This document shows positions 37,399 through 46,208 of a DNA stretch of 64,000 nucleotides, one piece after another. The notes under the pieces were generated by a model. It searched no databases. It worked only from the letters and a program-made list of their open reading frames with translations, and was not told where the DNA came from. The position numbers were made by a program, and so were the translations under genes. Within the stretch, counting starts at the first letter, position 1; the number at the start of each line of letters is the position of its first letter. Location: positions 1,860,001 to 1,924,000 of the forward strand of contig NZ_PKQK01000001.1 of the NCBI RefSeq assembly GCF_002968835.1, written 5' to 3'. The DNA comes from Paenibacillus sp. PCH8 (GTDB taxonomy: Bacteria; Bacillota; Bacilli; Paenibacillales; Paenibacillaceae).

Positions 37399-37442
37399 TT
37401 AATTGACCATTGCTTAATTTTGCTTGGAAAGGTGGTGTACCT

Positions 37443-38825
37443 TTGAAATCAGTAGCCACAATACGTGATCATTTAGCAGATTATTTAAAAACGAACCATA
37501 TGACACTCAATCAATTCTCTGAGATATCGGGAATTAACTCAGGGACGTTGAGTGGTACGCTGAACGGGCTGCGTCCGATTGGCATGCAGCAGTTGGATCG
37601 ACTTACTGCCGGGATGGGTCTAACAGAGGGTTACTTCTATGAATTATACATACATGAGTGTTTTGTACATACAAGCCCGGATTGGCGAAGACTTGGGCCT
37701 TTTTTATACCGTTGTGCCGAACTCGGTAAGGTCGATTATATGGAAGAAGCCATTAATCTGATTATGGATAATATTTCCTATACACCGCTTTTGTTTGAGT
37801 TGGCTGAACAGTTATATCGTGAAGGGAGGCTTGAAGCGGCCAAGCCCCTGTACCTTTGTGTAGCCGAAGGCGAGAAAATGCAGCATTCAGAACGGTTGGC
37901 TCTAAGTCAGTATCGTTTGTTCACAATCGGACTTTCCAAGGATCAGTTGAGCAATCTTACACTTGCTACGCAGTTTGAGTTTTTTGTAGATCGGCTTGAT
38001 GAGCCCTACCAGCTTGATGGATTGAACGATTTGATTAATGTGTATGCTTCGTTGCGTCGATGGGATAAGTTATTGGTATTGGGCGAAAAATTGAAATTAA
38101 AAGCAACTATTCATTATGAATCGCATGGCAATATCAAGCCGAAAGAAGTTAGAAAAGAGATAATATTTTATATTTTGTACTCCTATTTAGTGATGGGAAG
38201 TGCCTGTTTCTATCTAGAGAATTATAAAGCTGCTCTCGATTATGTCACACGGTATATTGAACATAGTTGGGTGGAATCCCCTAGTCATGCTGAACAAGTT
38301 GTGATTCAACAGTTTAAGGAGTGGGCTGAAGCGAATCGCTTTATGTATATGCTTAGAGATAAACAAGTACATGTGCTATCTGATTATCTGGAGTATATTT
38401 CAAACAAAGAAAATGAATTTTTTCCAGCAATATGTGAGATTTTAGTTGCGGCTAATGAGTTTGACTTGGATATTGATTGTGTACTTGTCCAATACGAATC
38501 ACTGATACTGTATCAGGAACAGAGCAGTCGGATTGGAAAAATTAGCAGTCAACTTACAGGTGATCGCCACACACGTCTCTTAATGGAATTAAGCAAGTAT
38601 TATTTAAACAAAAAAAACTATGATAAAGGCTTTAAAGCTTTATTGGACAGCTTGTTCTTTTCTCTCGAAATTAAAAGTGGGTTAACTATGCTTAAATGCG
38701 TCGGTATTTTTGAGAAATATCGTAGGTATGCATCTGATACAGTGACTTTGCAGTACCAAAATCTAATCGGTGAGGTGTCAAATCTCAATGAGAAAAAAAT
38801 TAGTTTCGTTTATAGCGATCTGTAG
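37443..38825 (+). CDS. XRE-TPR peptide receptor regulator (RRNPP type, AloR-like)
   Basis: The 460-residue protein has a helix-turn-helix at about 18-60 (NQFSEISGINSGTLSGTLNG), followed by some 390 residues of helical repeats (YREGRLEAAKPLYLCVAEGE, FYLENYKAALDYV, YLNKKNYDKGFKALLDSLF) that read as a TPR-like superhelix. This is the RRNPP layout (NprR, PlcR, AimR), where a re-imported short peptide controls DNA binding. A secreted pro-peptide gene overlaps its 3' end, as in such pairs. From memory, Paenibacillus systems of this form are named AloR-AloP. The start is TTG 37443 after AAAGGTGG. It is AT-rich compared with the core genes, consistent with transfer. Confidence 0.8.
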   Translation: MKSVATIRDHLADYLKTNHMTLNQFSEISGINSGTLSGTLNGLRPIGMQQLDRLTAGMGLTEGYFYELYIHECFVHTSPDWRRLGPFLYRCAELGKVDYMEEAINLIMDNISYTPLLFELAEQLYREGRLEAAKPLYLCVAEGEKMQHSERLALSQYRLFTIGLSKDQLSNLTLATQFEFFVDRLDEPYQLDGLNDLINVYASLRRWDKLLVLGEKLKLKATIHYESHGNIKPKEVRKEIIFYILYSYLVMGSACFYLENYKAALDYVTRYIEHSWVESPSHAEQVVIQQFKEWAEANRFMYMLRDKQVHVLSDYLEYISNKENEFFPAICEILVAANEFDLDIDCVLVQYESLILYQEQSSRIGKISSQLTGDRHTRLLMELSKYYLNKKNYDKGFKALLDSLFFSLEIKSGLTMLKCVGIFEKYRRYASDTVTLQYQNLIGEVSNLNEKKISFVYSDL

Positions 38826-38925
38826 CGTTGTCGTTGTACTGTCTGTTCCAGTAACAACTCAGGTAAATACTGGGCAACAACCAGCTGTGAAAATGACAAC
38901 GAACAGTCACGGGCTTGGAAGTTAA
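38788..38925 (+). CDS. Secreted pro-peptide of the receptor (AloP-like)
   Basis: This 45-codon ORF overlaps the receptor gene by 38 bp in another frame; GAGGTG lies ten bases before the ATG. It encodes a basic start and a hydrophobic export signal (MRKKLVSFIAICSVVVVLSV), then a polar region and the C-terminal end TTNSHGLGS. Size, overlap and signal match Phr-type precursors, which are exported and trimmed to a short C-terminal peptide. The likely mature signal is the last six residues, SHGLGS; I recall a similar SHGRGG hexapeptide for an Alo system in P. polymyxa. Processing here is predicted, not shown. Confidence 0.72.
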   Translation: MRKKLVSFIAICSVVVVLSVPVTTQVNTGQQPAVKMTTNSHGLGS

Positions 38926-38962
38926 CCAGCATTTCTGAAAATACGCTTTTTGAATATGAGCT

Positions 38963-39010
38963 GCTCCCTCAAGTAGAATGGTGAATTGTCTACGTTGAAG
39001 GGAGCTTTTT
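38963..39010 (+). terminator. Terminator of the receptor-peptide operon
   Basis: GCTCCCTCAA and GTAGA pair with TCTAC and TTGAAGGGAGC, followed by TTTTT. It closes the two-gene signalling operon. Confidence 0.8.
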
Positions 39011-39082
39011 CGTGTTGGAGTTCACTTGATTTCCTACTAATTAGCATAATGGACTAGAATATTACAACAGGGAGGAGTGCAT

Positions 39083-39253
39083 ATGGAATGTGGTGAGCTC
39101 AAATTGGAGATCGAAGCAGCGAGAAAAAAGCTCTATCAACTCAAGATGGACTATGGGGATCTGCTTCATCCTCATGTTATACAGCAATCTATAGTCCTGG
39201 ATGATCTAATTAATCAATACAATCAGGTTAAAATAAAAAAGCCGATGGAATAA
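39083..39253 (+). CDS. Spo0E-family aspartyl-phosphate phosphatase
   Basis: The 56-residue protein has the family core: KLYQLKMDYGDLLHPHVI followed by QSIVLDDLINQY, with the SxxxD signature Ser-Ile-Val-Leu-Asp. Spo0E, YisI and YnzD remove phosphate from Spo0A~P and delay sporulation. GGGAGGAG precedes the ATG at 39083. It lies 73 bp after the terminator of the peptide-receptor pair, so it could be a target of that system, but separate regulation is equally possible. Confidence 0.85.
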   Translation: MECGELKLEIEAARKKLYQLKMDYGDLLHPHVIQQSIVLDDLINQYNQVKIKKPME

Positions 39254-39264
39254 TCCAATCGACT
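39241..39264 (-). terminator. Terminator of the minus-strand gene at 39336
   Basis: On the minus strand GTCGAT pairs with ATCGGC (with a G.U pair), followed by TTTTTTATTTT. It overlaps the end of the Spo0E-like gene. Confidence 0.6.
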
Positions 39265-39335
39265 TTGGGCGAGAAACTTTGGCGGGTCGCTCGCCCCTGT
39301 ATTTTAACATAAGTTCACGGTGCGAAGTATCGTTA

Positions 39336-39770
39336 TTACATACATTCCTCTTTCACAGTTACATTCTCATTGGTTACGGTCACGTATGAATTGCCGAATA
39401 AGGATTCCGTATACCCGCATACCATCTCGTTATAGGTCTCTCCTCGACTGTCCGTAAACGTAAGGTAAACAGAGGATTCCCCGGAAATGTGTAGCTGTGG
39501 AGCGAATTTCACATTCTCACCGCTGGGGATACTTTTTTGTAATGTGTGTATGGAGCCGGGTTCGCTGGTGTTGAGTGCGTCGCCACCTGTAGTCAGGCTC
39601 GCTTGAATATTAGTGAGGTCATAGTCGGACTGATTGTGGATCGTGATCCTTAATTGGCGAAAGGGATCGATTGCATTCAGAAAGCTCATAAAAGCGACGA
39701 TGCCTACCCCAAGGCCGATGGCGGACAGGATAATGATTATACTTTTGGAGTGAGTGCGACGGGTGTTCAA
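39336..39770 (-). CDS. Membrane-anchored protein of unknown function
   Basis: The 144-residue protein has one N-terminal helix (SIIIILSAIGLGVGIVAFMS) and a beta-rich exterior part with ITIHNQSDYDLTNIQASLTT, which reads like an immunoglobulin- or FxLD-like fold. The start is TTG 39770 with AAGGAG nine bases upstream. Single gene with its own terminator. No function can be assigned. Confidence 0.65.
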   Translation of the reverse strand: MNTRRTHSKSIIIILSAIGLGVGIVAFMSFLNAIDPFRQLRITIHNQSDYDLTNIQASLTTGGDALNTSEPGSIHTLQKSIPSGENVKFAPQLHISGESSVYLTFTDSRGETYNEMVCGYTESLFGNSYVTVTNENVTVKEECM

Positions 39771-39999
39771 TATGATCTACTCCTTTCCTTCATGAGGTAT
39801 AAACGTAGGGAAGAGATCAAAAGTTATAAACAAAAAAACAAAACAAAACAAAATGGATATTAGAAAACTTGAATTAACATCGTCGGGGTTTATATCATGC
39901 GCTCAGCAAGATAACAAGATATAATACGATATAGTAGTGCAAAAAAAATTGCACAGAGATCATACATAGACCGACCACTCGAATAAGGAGGGGAACAGC

Positions 40000-40470
40000 A
40001 TGAAACTGTCTCCAATGAATCAGGAAGATTATGCGAGTTTTCGCATTCGCTCGATTAAGGATTTTGCAGAGGAAAAAGTAGAAGCGGGCACTTGGGCGGA
40101 GGAAGAGGCGCAGCAAATGGCGGAGGAATCCTATGAACGTTATCTGCCTGAAGGCTTGAATACACCTGGTGCGTATCTCTACAATCTGGTGCATCCGGTG
40201 GACGGAAATGTGGGATATATCTGGTTTAATATTACGGATAACCGCCGAGGTAAAGATGCATTTTTGCTCGATATCGTGGTAGAAGAAGCACATCGCGGCA
40301 AAGGTTACGGCACGCAGACGATGGAGGCGCTTGAGCTGACAGCACTAAGTCTCGGGGTAGATCGCATTGGCTTGCATGTGTTTGGACATAATGTGCGGGC
40401 GAGCAGCCTGTACCGCAAGATGGGATATGAGGTAACGGATCTGACGATGTACAAGGAAATCAAAGAGTAA
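40000..40470 (+). CDS. GNAT-family N-acetyltransferase
   Basis: The 156-residue protein has the acetyl-CoA loop VVEEAHRGKGYGTQTME near residues 92-108 and the terminal NVRASSLYRKMGYEV, both typical of GNAT enzymes. AAGGAGGGG precedes the ATG. It is 99 bp upstream of ychF. The acceptor substrate is unknown. Confidence 0.87.
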   Translation: MKLSPMNQEDYASFRIRSIKDFAEEKVEAGTWAEEEAQQMAEESYERYLPEGLNTPGAYLYNLVHPVDGNVGYIWFNITDNRRGKDAFLLDIVVEEAHRGKGYGTQTMEALELTALSLGVDRIGLHVFGHNVRASSLYRKMGYEVTDLTMYKEIKE

Positions 40471-40569
40471 ACCTAATCGGCGAACTTCCTTGATGCCTAG
40501 GGGTTTGTCATATATAATGGTTAGGATTATCCATACCGAACAAGTAATGAATGAGGAGTTGTCATATAC

Positions 40570-41670
40570 ATGGCTTTGAAAGCAGGAATTGTAGGACTTC
40601 CGAACGTCGGAAAATCTACGTTGTTTAACGCAATTACACAAGCAGGCGCCGAGTCGGCCAACTATCCGTTCTGTACGATTGACCCTAACGTAGGGATCGT
40701 TGAAGTACCGGACGAGCGTTTGGATAAATTGACAGAACTCGTTGTGCCTAAGAAAACGGTACCCACAGCGTTTGAATTTGTAGATATCGCAGGTCTTGTT
40801 CGTGGTGCGAGCAAAGGCGAAGGTCTGGGTAACAAGTTTCTTGCCCACATTCGTGAAGTAGACGCCATTGTACACGTCGTGCGTTGCTTTGTAGACGATA
40901 ACATCACACACGTAGACGGTAAAATTGACCCGGTGAGCGACATCCAGACGATTAATCTGGAGCTGATCCTGGCAGATATCGAGAGCGTGGAGAAAAAAAT
41001 CGATCGCTCCCGGAAAAACCTGAAGGGCGGCAACAAGCAGTCTGCTCAGGAAGTGGAAGTACTGGAGAGAGTGAAAGCTGTTCTATATGAAGATAAGCCT
41101 GCACGGAGCATGGAACTTACAGATGATGAGCGTCAGATCGTACGCGATCTGCACTTGCTTACGCTGAAACCTGTTCTGTACGCAGCCAATGTAGCTGAGG
41201 ACGAAATCGGCGATGTGGCGAATAATGCTTATGTGCAAAAAGTAAGAGAATTCGCAGCTGCTGAGAATGCAGAAGTGGTGCCAATCAGTGCGAAGGTCGA
41301 AGAAGAGATCTCCGAGCTGGAAGGCGAAGATAAGCAAATGTTCCTGGAAGAACTCGGTATCGAGGATTCCGGTCTGAACCTGTTGATTAAAGCGGCTTAC
41401 AAATTGCTGGGTCTGTACACGTACTTCACAGCTGGCGTACAGGAAGTTCGTGCTTGGACGATCCGTAAGGGTACGAAAGCGCCTGGCGCAGCGGGTGTCA
41501 TTCACACAGACTTCGAGCGTGGATTCATCCGGGCAGAGGTTGTTTCCTATAATGATTTGGTTGCTGCTGGTTCCATGAACGGTGCCAAAGAACGTGGACA
41601 ACTTCGCCTTGAAGGTAAAGAGTATGTTGTCAATGACGGCGACGTGATGCACTTCCGTTTCAACGTATAG
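40570..41670 (+). CDS. ychF: Ribosome-binding ATPase/GTPase YchF (OLA1 family)
   Basis: The 366-residue P-loop protein has GLPNVGKSTLFNAI (G1), DIAGLVRGASKGEGLGN (G3), a coiled-coil insert (about 130-160) and a C-terminal TGS-like domain ending GDVMHFRFNV. The family binds ribosomes and prefers ATP. GAGGAG precedes the ATG. A terminator follows directly, so it is monocistronic. Confidence 0.95.
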   Translation: MALKAGIVGLPNVGKSTLFNAITQAGAESANYPFCTIDPNVGIVEVPDERLDKLTELVVPKKTVPTAFEFVDIAGLVRGASKGEGLGNKFLAHIREVDAIVHVVRCFVDDNITHVDGKIDPVSDIQTINLELILADIESVEKKIDRSRKNLKGGNKQSAQEVEVLERVKAVLYEDKPARSMELTDDERQIVRDLHLLTLKPVLYAANVAEDEIGDVANNAYVQKVREFAAAENAEVVPISAKVEEEISELEGEDKQMFLEELGIEDSGLNLLIKAAYKLLGLYTYFTAGVQEVRAWTIRKGTKAPGAAGVIHTDFERGFIRAEVVSYNDLVAAGSMNGAKERGQLRLEGKEYVVNDGDVMHFRFNV

Positions 41671-41697
41671 ACTCTAAAGATATGTAGAACTAAATCA

Positions 41698-41738
41698 AAC
41701 CCCTATCATCTTCTGGATAAAAGATGGTAGGGGTTTTT
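41698..41738 (+). terminator. Terminator of ychF
   Basis: AACCCCTA and CATCTT pair with AAGATG and TAGGGGTT, followed by TTT. Confidence 0.8.
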
Positions 41739-41815
41739 GGTATGTGTCGATGTAGCAAGGGTTGAGGTTCGATTCGATCGATTCAATTTTGATTTAGGTG
41801 ACTGGCCTATGCATA

Positions 41816-42217
41816 CTAGGCTTTCGGCATTTGGCTCTCGTCCATGTACAACAGATTCCAGCGGTGACCGTCCAGATCGGCAAAGCCTGCACCGTACATC
41901 CAGCCATCGGTTTCACTTGGCTTGCCAAAGATGCTTCCCCCGGCAAGTTCAACTTTTTGAATAAAGGTATCTACGTCTTCCCTGCTCTCGGTGCCAATAG
42001 AGAGAATGACTTCTGCGCTATGGGACGTATCAGTGATTTTGGCCCCGGTGAATTGCTCAAACGTGGCATCCGGGAAGAGCAGAATGGTGGTTTGGTCGAT
42101 GGTAAGCTTGGCTCTCACGCTACCGACATTCTCTGCAGGGAATCCAATTTCATTGAAAAAAGTGGATGATCTCACAACATCTTTGACGGGCAAGTTAATC
42201 CATATATTCTGTGACAT
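41816..42217 (-). CDS. VOC-family (glyoxalase-like) protein
   Basis: The 133-residue protein has the two beta-alpha-beta-beta-beta modules of the vicinal oxygen chelate fold: IWINLPVKDVVRSSTFFNEI at the start, and GGSIFGKPSETDGWMYGAGF with DLDGHRWNLLYMD at the end. It belongs to the PhnB-like/YaeR group, whose members often have no known substrate. CAGGAGG lies ahead of the ATG at 42217. Confidence 0.85.
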   Translation of the reverse strand: MSQNIWINLPVKDVVRSSTFFNEIGFPAENVGSVRAKLTIDQTTILLFPDATFEQFTGAKITDTSHSAEVILSIGTESREDVDTFIQKVELAGGSIFGKPSETDGWMYGAGFADLDGHRWNLLYMDESQMPKA

Positions 42218-42674
42218 GGGCGTAGCCTCCTGAATTCTAATGTTGAATACGTTTACTATACCCTACTTCTGGCAACAGAAGCCGATTATGTATAAGAAAC
42301 GGTTAGTGAAGGTCAACAGAGAAAAATTAGTTCATCTGACAGCCGAATGGTTACTATTCATAACCGTAAGAATATGCTATAATTAAGAGTCGTATACCCA
42401 CGATTGGTTTTGTGTTCGATCCAATGAGCTGAAGCGAGTTTTCATAAAGGGTACGCGATTTCTTCATATCACTTTAAAAGTAAAGGATTTGATGACGTTG
42501 TAGCGATGTTATACGTCGATCATACTGGAATGTGAATACATGCTGCGGTCAGGGAATTCGATGAGAATTCTGTGCGTTGTGAAATATAGATTATAGATGT
42601 GATGAATATGGAATCGGAATAATGATGTAAGACGATAAGCGAATAAAACAAAATAAAGCATGAGGTGACTATAC
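42218..42674. other. Gap and long leader upstream of prfA
   Basis: No gene could be supported. The transcript from the promoter near 42378 would have a leader of about 290 bases ahead of prfA, in which I found no recognised riboswitch. Bacillus has tdk directly upstream of prfA; it is absent here. Confidence 0.4.
42375..42383 (+). promoter_or_regulatory. Extended -10 promoter, probably of prfA
   Basis: TGCTATAAT is an extended -10 element with a perfect hexamer at 42378-42383; the -35 region is weak, which extended -10 promoters tolerate. Confidence 0.45.
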
Positions 42675-43742
42675 ATGTTGGATAAATTACAGGCGTTAGC
42701 CGACCGTTATGACAAACTGAGCGAGCTTTTGTGTGACCCGGATGTGGCAAGTGACAACAAAAAGCTGCGGGAATATTCCAAAGAACAATCGGATCTGCAA
42801 CCGACGTATGAAGCGTACAATGAGTACAAACAGGTAAAACAGGATCTCGAAGCTGCCAAAGAAATGCAGGCTGAGAAGCTGGATGACGAGATGCGCGAAA
42901 TGGTCAAAATGGAAATTGACGAATTGAGCACTCGGCAGAAAGAACTGGACGAATTGATTCGTGTGCTTATGCTGCCGAAAGATCCGAATGACGACAAGAA
43001 CGTCATCGTTGAGATTCGCGGAGCAGCTGGTGGAGATGAAGCAGCATTATTTGCAGCTGATCTATACCGGATGTACACTCGTTATGCAGATCAACAAGGC
43101 TGGCGCGTAGAGCTGATGGACGTTAACACCAATGATCTCGGTGGATTCAAAGAGGTTGTGTTCATGATCAACGGACGCGGTGCCTACAGCAAAATGAAAT
43201 ATGAGAGCGGCGCACACCGTGTGCAACGTATCCCAACAACCGAATCCGGTGGACGGATTCATACGTCAACTTCAACGGTTGCCGTTATGCCGGAAGCCGA
43301 AGATTTTGATATTGAAATTCATGATAAAGACATTCGTGTCGACACGTTCTGCTCCAGTGGTGCCGGCGGACAGTCCGTTAATACCACGAAATCGGCTGTA
43401 CGTGTAACACACGTTCCAACTGGAATCGTTGCAACGTGTCAGGATGGTAAATCCCAGAACTCGAATAAGGATAAAGCGTTGCAAGTTCTGCGTACGCGTA
43501 TCTTCGATATGAAGCGTCAGGAAGAAGAAGCGAAGATTTCGATTGAGCGTAAGAGCAAAGTCGGTACAGGTGACCGCAGTGAGCGGATTCGTACGTATAA
43601 CTTTCCGCAAAGCCGTGTGACCGATCACCGGATTGGTCTGACGATGCACAAGCTGGATCAGATCATGAACGGAGAGATTGAAGATATCTTGTCTGCACTG
43701 ACGATTGCGCAGCAGACCGAGATGATGGATAGAGGAGAATAA
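42675..43742 (+). CDS. prfA: Peptide chain release factor 1
   Basis: The 355-residue factor reads UAA and UAG stop codons and releases the peptide. It has the GGQ catalytic loop in [17 protein letters not shown], the codon-recognition stretch [13 protein letters not shown] and a long helical N-terminal domain. ATG 42675 follows GAGGTG. prmC starts four bases after its stop; PrmC methylates the GGQ glutamine, so the pair forms a functional operon. Confidence 0.96.
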   Translation: MLDKLQALADRYDKLSELLCDPDVASDNKKLREYSKEQSDLQPTYEAYNEYKQVKQDLEAAKEMQAEKLDDEMREMVKMEIDELSTRQKELDELIRVLMLPKDPNDDKNVIVEIRGAAGGDEAALFAADLYRMYTRYADQQGWRVELMDVNTNDLGGFKEVVFMINGRGAYSKMKYESGAHRVQRIPTTESGGRIHTSTSTVAVMPEAEDFDIEIHDKDIRVDTFCSSGAGGQSVNTTKSAVRVTHVPTGIVATCQDGKSQNSNKDKALQVLRTRIFDMKRQEEEAKISIERKSKVGTGDRSERIRTYNFPQSRVTDHRIGLTMHKLDQIMNGEIEDILSALTIAQQTEMMDRGE

Positions 43743-43745
43743 TCT

Positions 43746-44653
43746 GTGACCCGTGCGCAGTTTGTCATGACGCCGGAACAGAGCTGTCGGGAAGCCTTCG
43801 TGGAGGCTTCCTCTTTTTTGGAGAAGTGCGGCGTGTACGAGCCGCAGAACAATGCCCGGCTGCTGCTGGAACATGTACTCGGCGTCTATAGTGCCGCGTA
43901 CTACATGATGCAGCCGGAGCCTTTTCCCAGCGAGCATCGCAGCCGCTGGGAGGACGCCGTCACGCGCAAGGCAGCGGGTGAGCCGGCGCAATACATTATC
44001 GGCAGCCAAGAATTCTATGGGCTGCCGTTCGAGGTCACGCCGGCCGTGCTGATTCCGCGGCCGGAGACCGAGCTGTTGGTCGAAGCTGTGCTGCGGGCAG
44101 CCGACCGCGTGTTTCCTGACGGCGCTCCGCTCGCCGTCGATATTGGCACGGGCAGTGGCGCCATCGCGGTGACGATGGCTTCACTTCGCCCGCAATGGCA
44201 GGTCGGCGCCGGGGATCTCTCGGCGGCTGCCCTGCAAGTGGCCGCGCGGAACGCGGCCGCGAACGGCGTACAGATCGACTTCCGTGAAGGTGATCTGCTG
44301 GCACCGTTCGCCGGGCACGGGTGGACATCCTGGTGTCCAACCCGCCTTACATCCCGGCGGCGGATATCGCCGGGTTGCAGCAAGAGGTGCGCGATCATGA
44401 GCCGCGCATGGCACTGGACGGCGGTCCGGACGGTCTTGCACCGTACCGGGTCATGCTGGAGCAGCTCTCGCTGCTGCCTGCGCCGCCGCAGATCATTGGT
44501 TTTGAACTGGGTCAAGGGCAGGCTCGCGACATTGCGGCTCTGCTTGAATCGGCAGGACATTGGCCGGAGATTATCATTGTGCCGGACCTAGCCGGGATTG
44601 AGCGGCATGTCCTGGGTGTTTGTACTTCGGAGGAGCAAGTGACGATACTGTAA
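43746..44653 (+). pseudogene. prmC: prmC, release factor glutamine methyltransferase, single frameshift
   Basis: The product methylates the Gln of GGQ in release factors. The first frame (43746 to about 44320) holds the helical N-domain and the SAM-binding AVDIGTGSGAIAVTMA. The catalytic NPPY motif (VSNPPYIPAADIAG) lies in the +1-shifted frame from 44321 to the stop at 44653. Adding one G to GGG at 44319-44321 rejoins the protein at about 302 residues. Since prmC is important for growth and the rest is intact, sequencing error is likely. The GTG start follows AGAGGAG at the end of prfA. The gene is far richer in G+C than its neighbours. Confidence 0.88.
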
Positions 44654-44738
44654 GATTCCGTGGGTTTTCTTTTTGCCGTGAAATCCTCTACAATGAGATG
44701 TACCGAAGATTTCTGAATGCTTGGGGGAACATAATTAC

Positions 44739-45959
44739 ATGCTGCACAAATTCAAAAAGATAGACTATTCTATTGTTTTTATACTTGTGATTCTGATGGG
44801 TATCAGTATTTTGTCGATTTACAGTACAACGTTTGGTCGTCCGAAGCTGGAGGGGCTCCCGAAAAGCGCAGTGATCTTTTACATCTTGGGCTTCGTGGCC
44901 TTTTTTGGAATGTCGATGATTAATTATAAATTCATTATCAAAAATTATTTATATATTTATGGCGTGGGTATGCTGCTGCTCATTTTCGTTATGTTCTTTG
45001 GTAAAGAGTACTATGGGGCGAAAGGCTGGCTGTCCATATTCGGAGTGAGTTTGCAACCTGCTGAGTTGTTCAAGCTGTGTCTGATTGTATTTTTATCGGC
45101 CTTTTTGGCTCGAAAGAAGAATCGTCCGCTCTATTTCGGACGTGACGTTATTCCGATCTCACTTTGTGTTCTGCCGCCGTTGCTACTTGTATTACTGCAA
45201 AATGACTTAGGAAATGCGTTAAGCTATGTTGTCATTCTTGTGGGATTATTATGGATTGGCAATATCAAATTTACGCATGCCCTTATTGGTTTTATGATTG
45301 CTGTGGCTGCTTTTATCGGGGGCACACAGGCTTATGTTCATTATCATGATGAGGTCGTTAAATTCCTGAAGGACGTTGGACGTTCACACTGGGCAGATCG
45401 CTTCGATCCTTGGCTCGTGCCGGAACTGACCTCAAGAGATGTGCTGTGGCAGACGTATAATGCGAAACTTGCGATTGGTTCTGGAGGCATTACGGGCAAA
45501 GGGTATTTGGAAGGTACGACGATTCAGTCTAATCGAGTGCCGCTGGCGTATGCTGACTCGATCTTTGTACAGATTGGGGAGGAATTCGGCTTCATCGGTG
45601 CCTCCGTATTGCTGCTACTGTACTTTATCCTTATTCACAGGTTGGTATTAATTGCACTGGAGTGCAAGGATCGTGCCGGGCCTTATCTCATTGTAGGGAT
45701 TATAGCCATGTTGCTCTACCAGATCTTTGTTAATATTGGTCCATTCATCGGACTAATGCCACTGACAGGGATTACGTTGCCGTTTATCAGTTCGGGCGGT
45801 ACCTCACTGATGTTGAACATGATTAGTATGGGGATCGTAATGAGTATCAAGGTGCATACGGAAGACAATGAAGATATTCTCGGTTCCACGGAACAACCAG
45901 GGATTACCGATCTGGTGATGAAGTTATTCAAAAGAAAACCGTCGCAGCAGGAGCAATAA
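44739..45959 (+). CDS. FtsW/RodA/SpoVE-family protein, first of two tandem copies
   Basis: The 406-residue protein has about ten membrane helices and the SEDS signature: IGEEFGFIGAS, FVNIGPFIGLMPLTGITLPF, then ISSGGTSLMLNM. SEDS proteins polymerise lipid II into peptidoglycan strands. The signature usually reads ISYGG; here Tyr is replaced by Ser. The start at 44739 is placed after GGGGGAAC, and it aligns with the start of the second copy (MLxxxKKID). A terminator follows. Confidence 0.9.
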   Translation: MLHKFKKIDYSIVFILVILMGISILSIYSTTFGRPKLEGLPKSAVIFYILGFVAFFGMSMINYKFIIKNYLYIYGVGMLLLIFVMFFGKEYYGAKGWLSIFGVSLQPAELFKLCLIVFLSAFLARKKNRPLYFGRDVIPISLCVLPPLLLVLLQNDLGNALSYVVILVGLLWIGNIKFTHALIGFMIAVAAFIGGTQAYVHYHDEVVKFLKDVGRSHWADRFDPWLVPELTSRDVLWQTYNAKLAIGSGGITGKGYLEGTTIQSNRVPLAYADSIFVQIGEEFGFIGASVLLLLYFILIHRLVLIALECKDRAGPYLIVGIIAMLLYQIFVNIGPFIGLMPLTGITLPFISSGGTSLMLNMISMGIVMSIKVHTEDNEDILGSTEQPGITDLVMKLFKRKPSQQEQ

Positions 45960-46015
45960 AAATCCTGCAAGTGGACGAAAGAATATAGGTTAAAGTGTAC
46001 AAGTAGAATAGTGTA

Positions 46016-46068
46016 CCCCGGAATAGTCAAATCCAAGTTATATGGATCTGACGGTTTCGGGGTTTTTG
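46016..46068 (+). terminator. Terminator between the two SEDS genes
   Basis: CCCCG and GTCAAATCC pair with GGATCTGAC and CGGGG (with internal mismatches), followed by TTTTT. Confidence 0.7.
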
Positions 46069-46208
46069 TTATATATATCCTAATAAAACCTTGGATTCTG
46101 AACTTTTAGGGATTCAGATTTCCATTTCATCACCCAATTTTATACAATGGTAATATTGAGTTTAATTGGAAATGATATAATGATAGATTCAGGGGGATGG
46201 ACGGAGTC

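Noticed and set aside
43272..44009. 245-codon minus-strand frame
   Set aside because: Antisense to prfA and prmC; no family resemblance or ribosome site.
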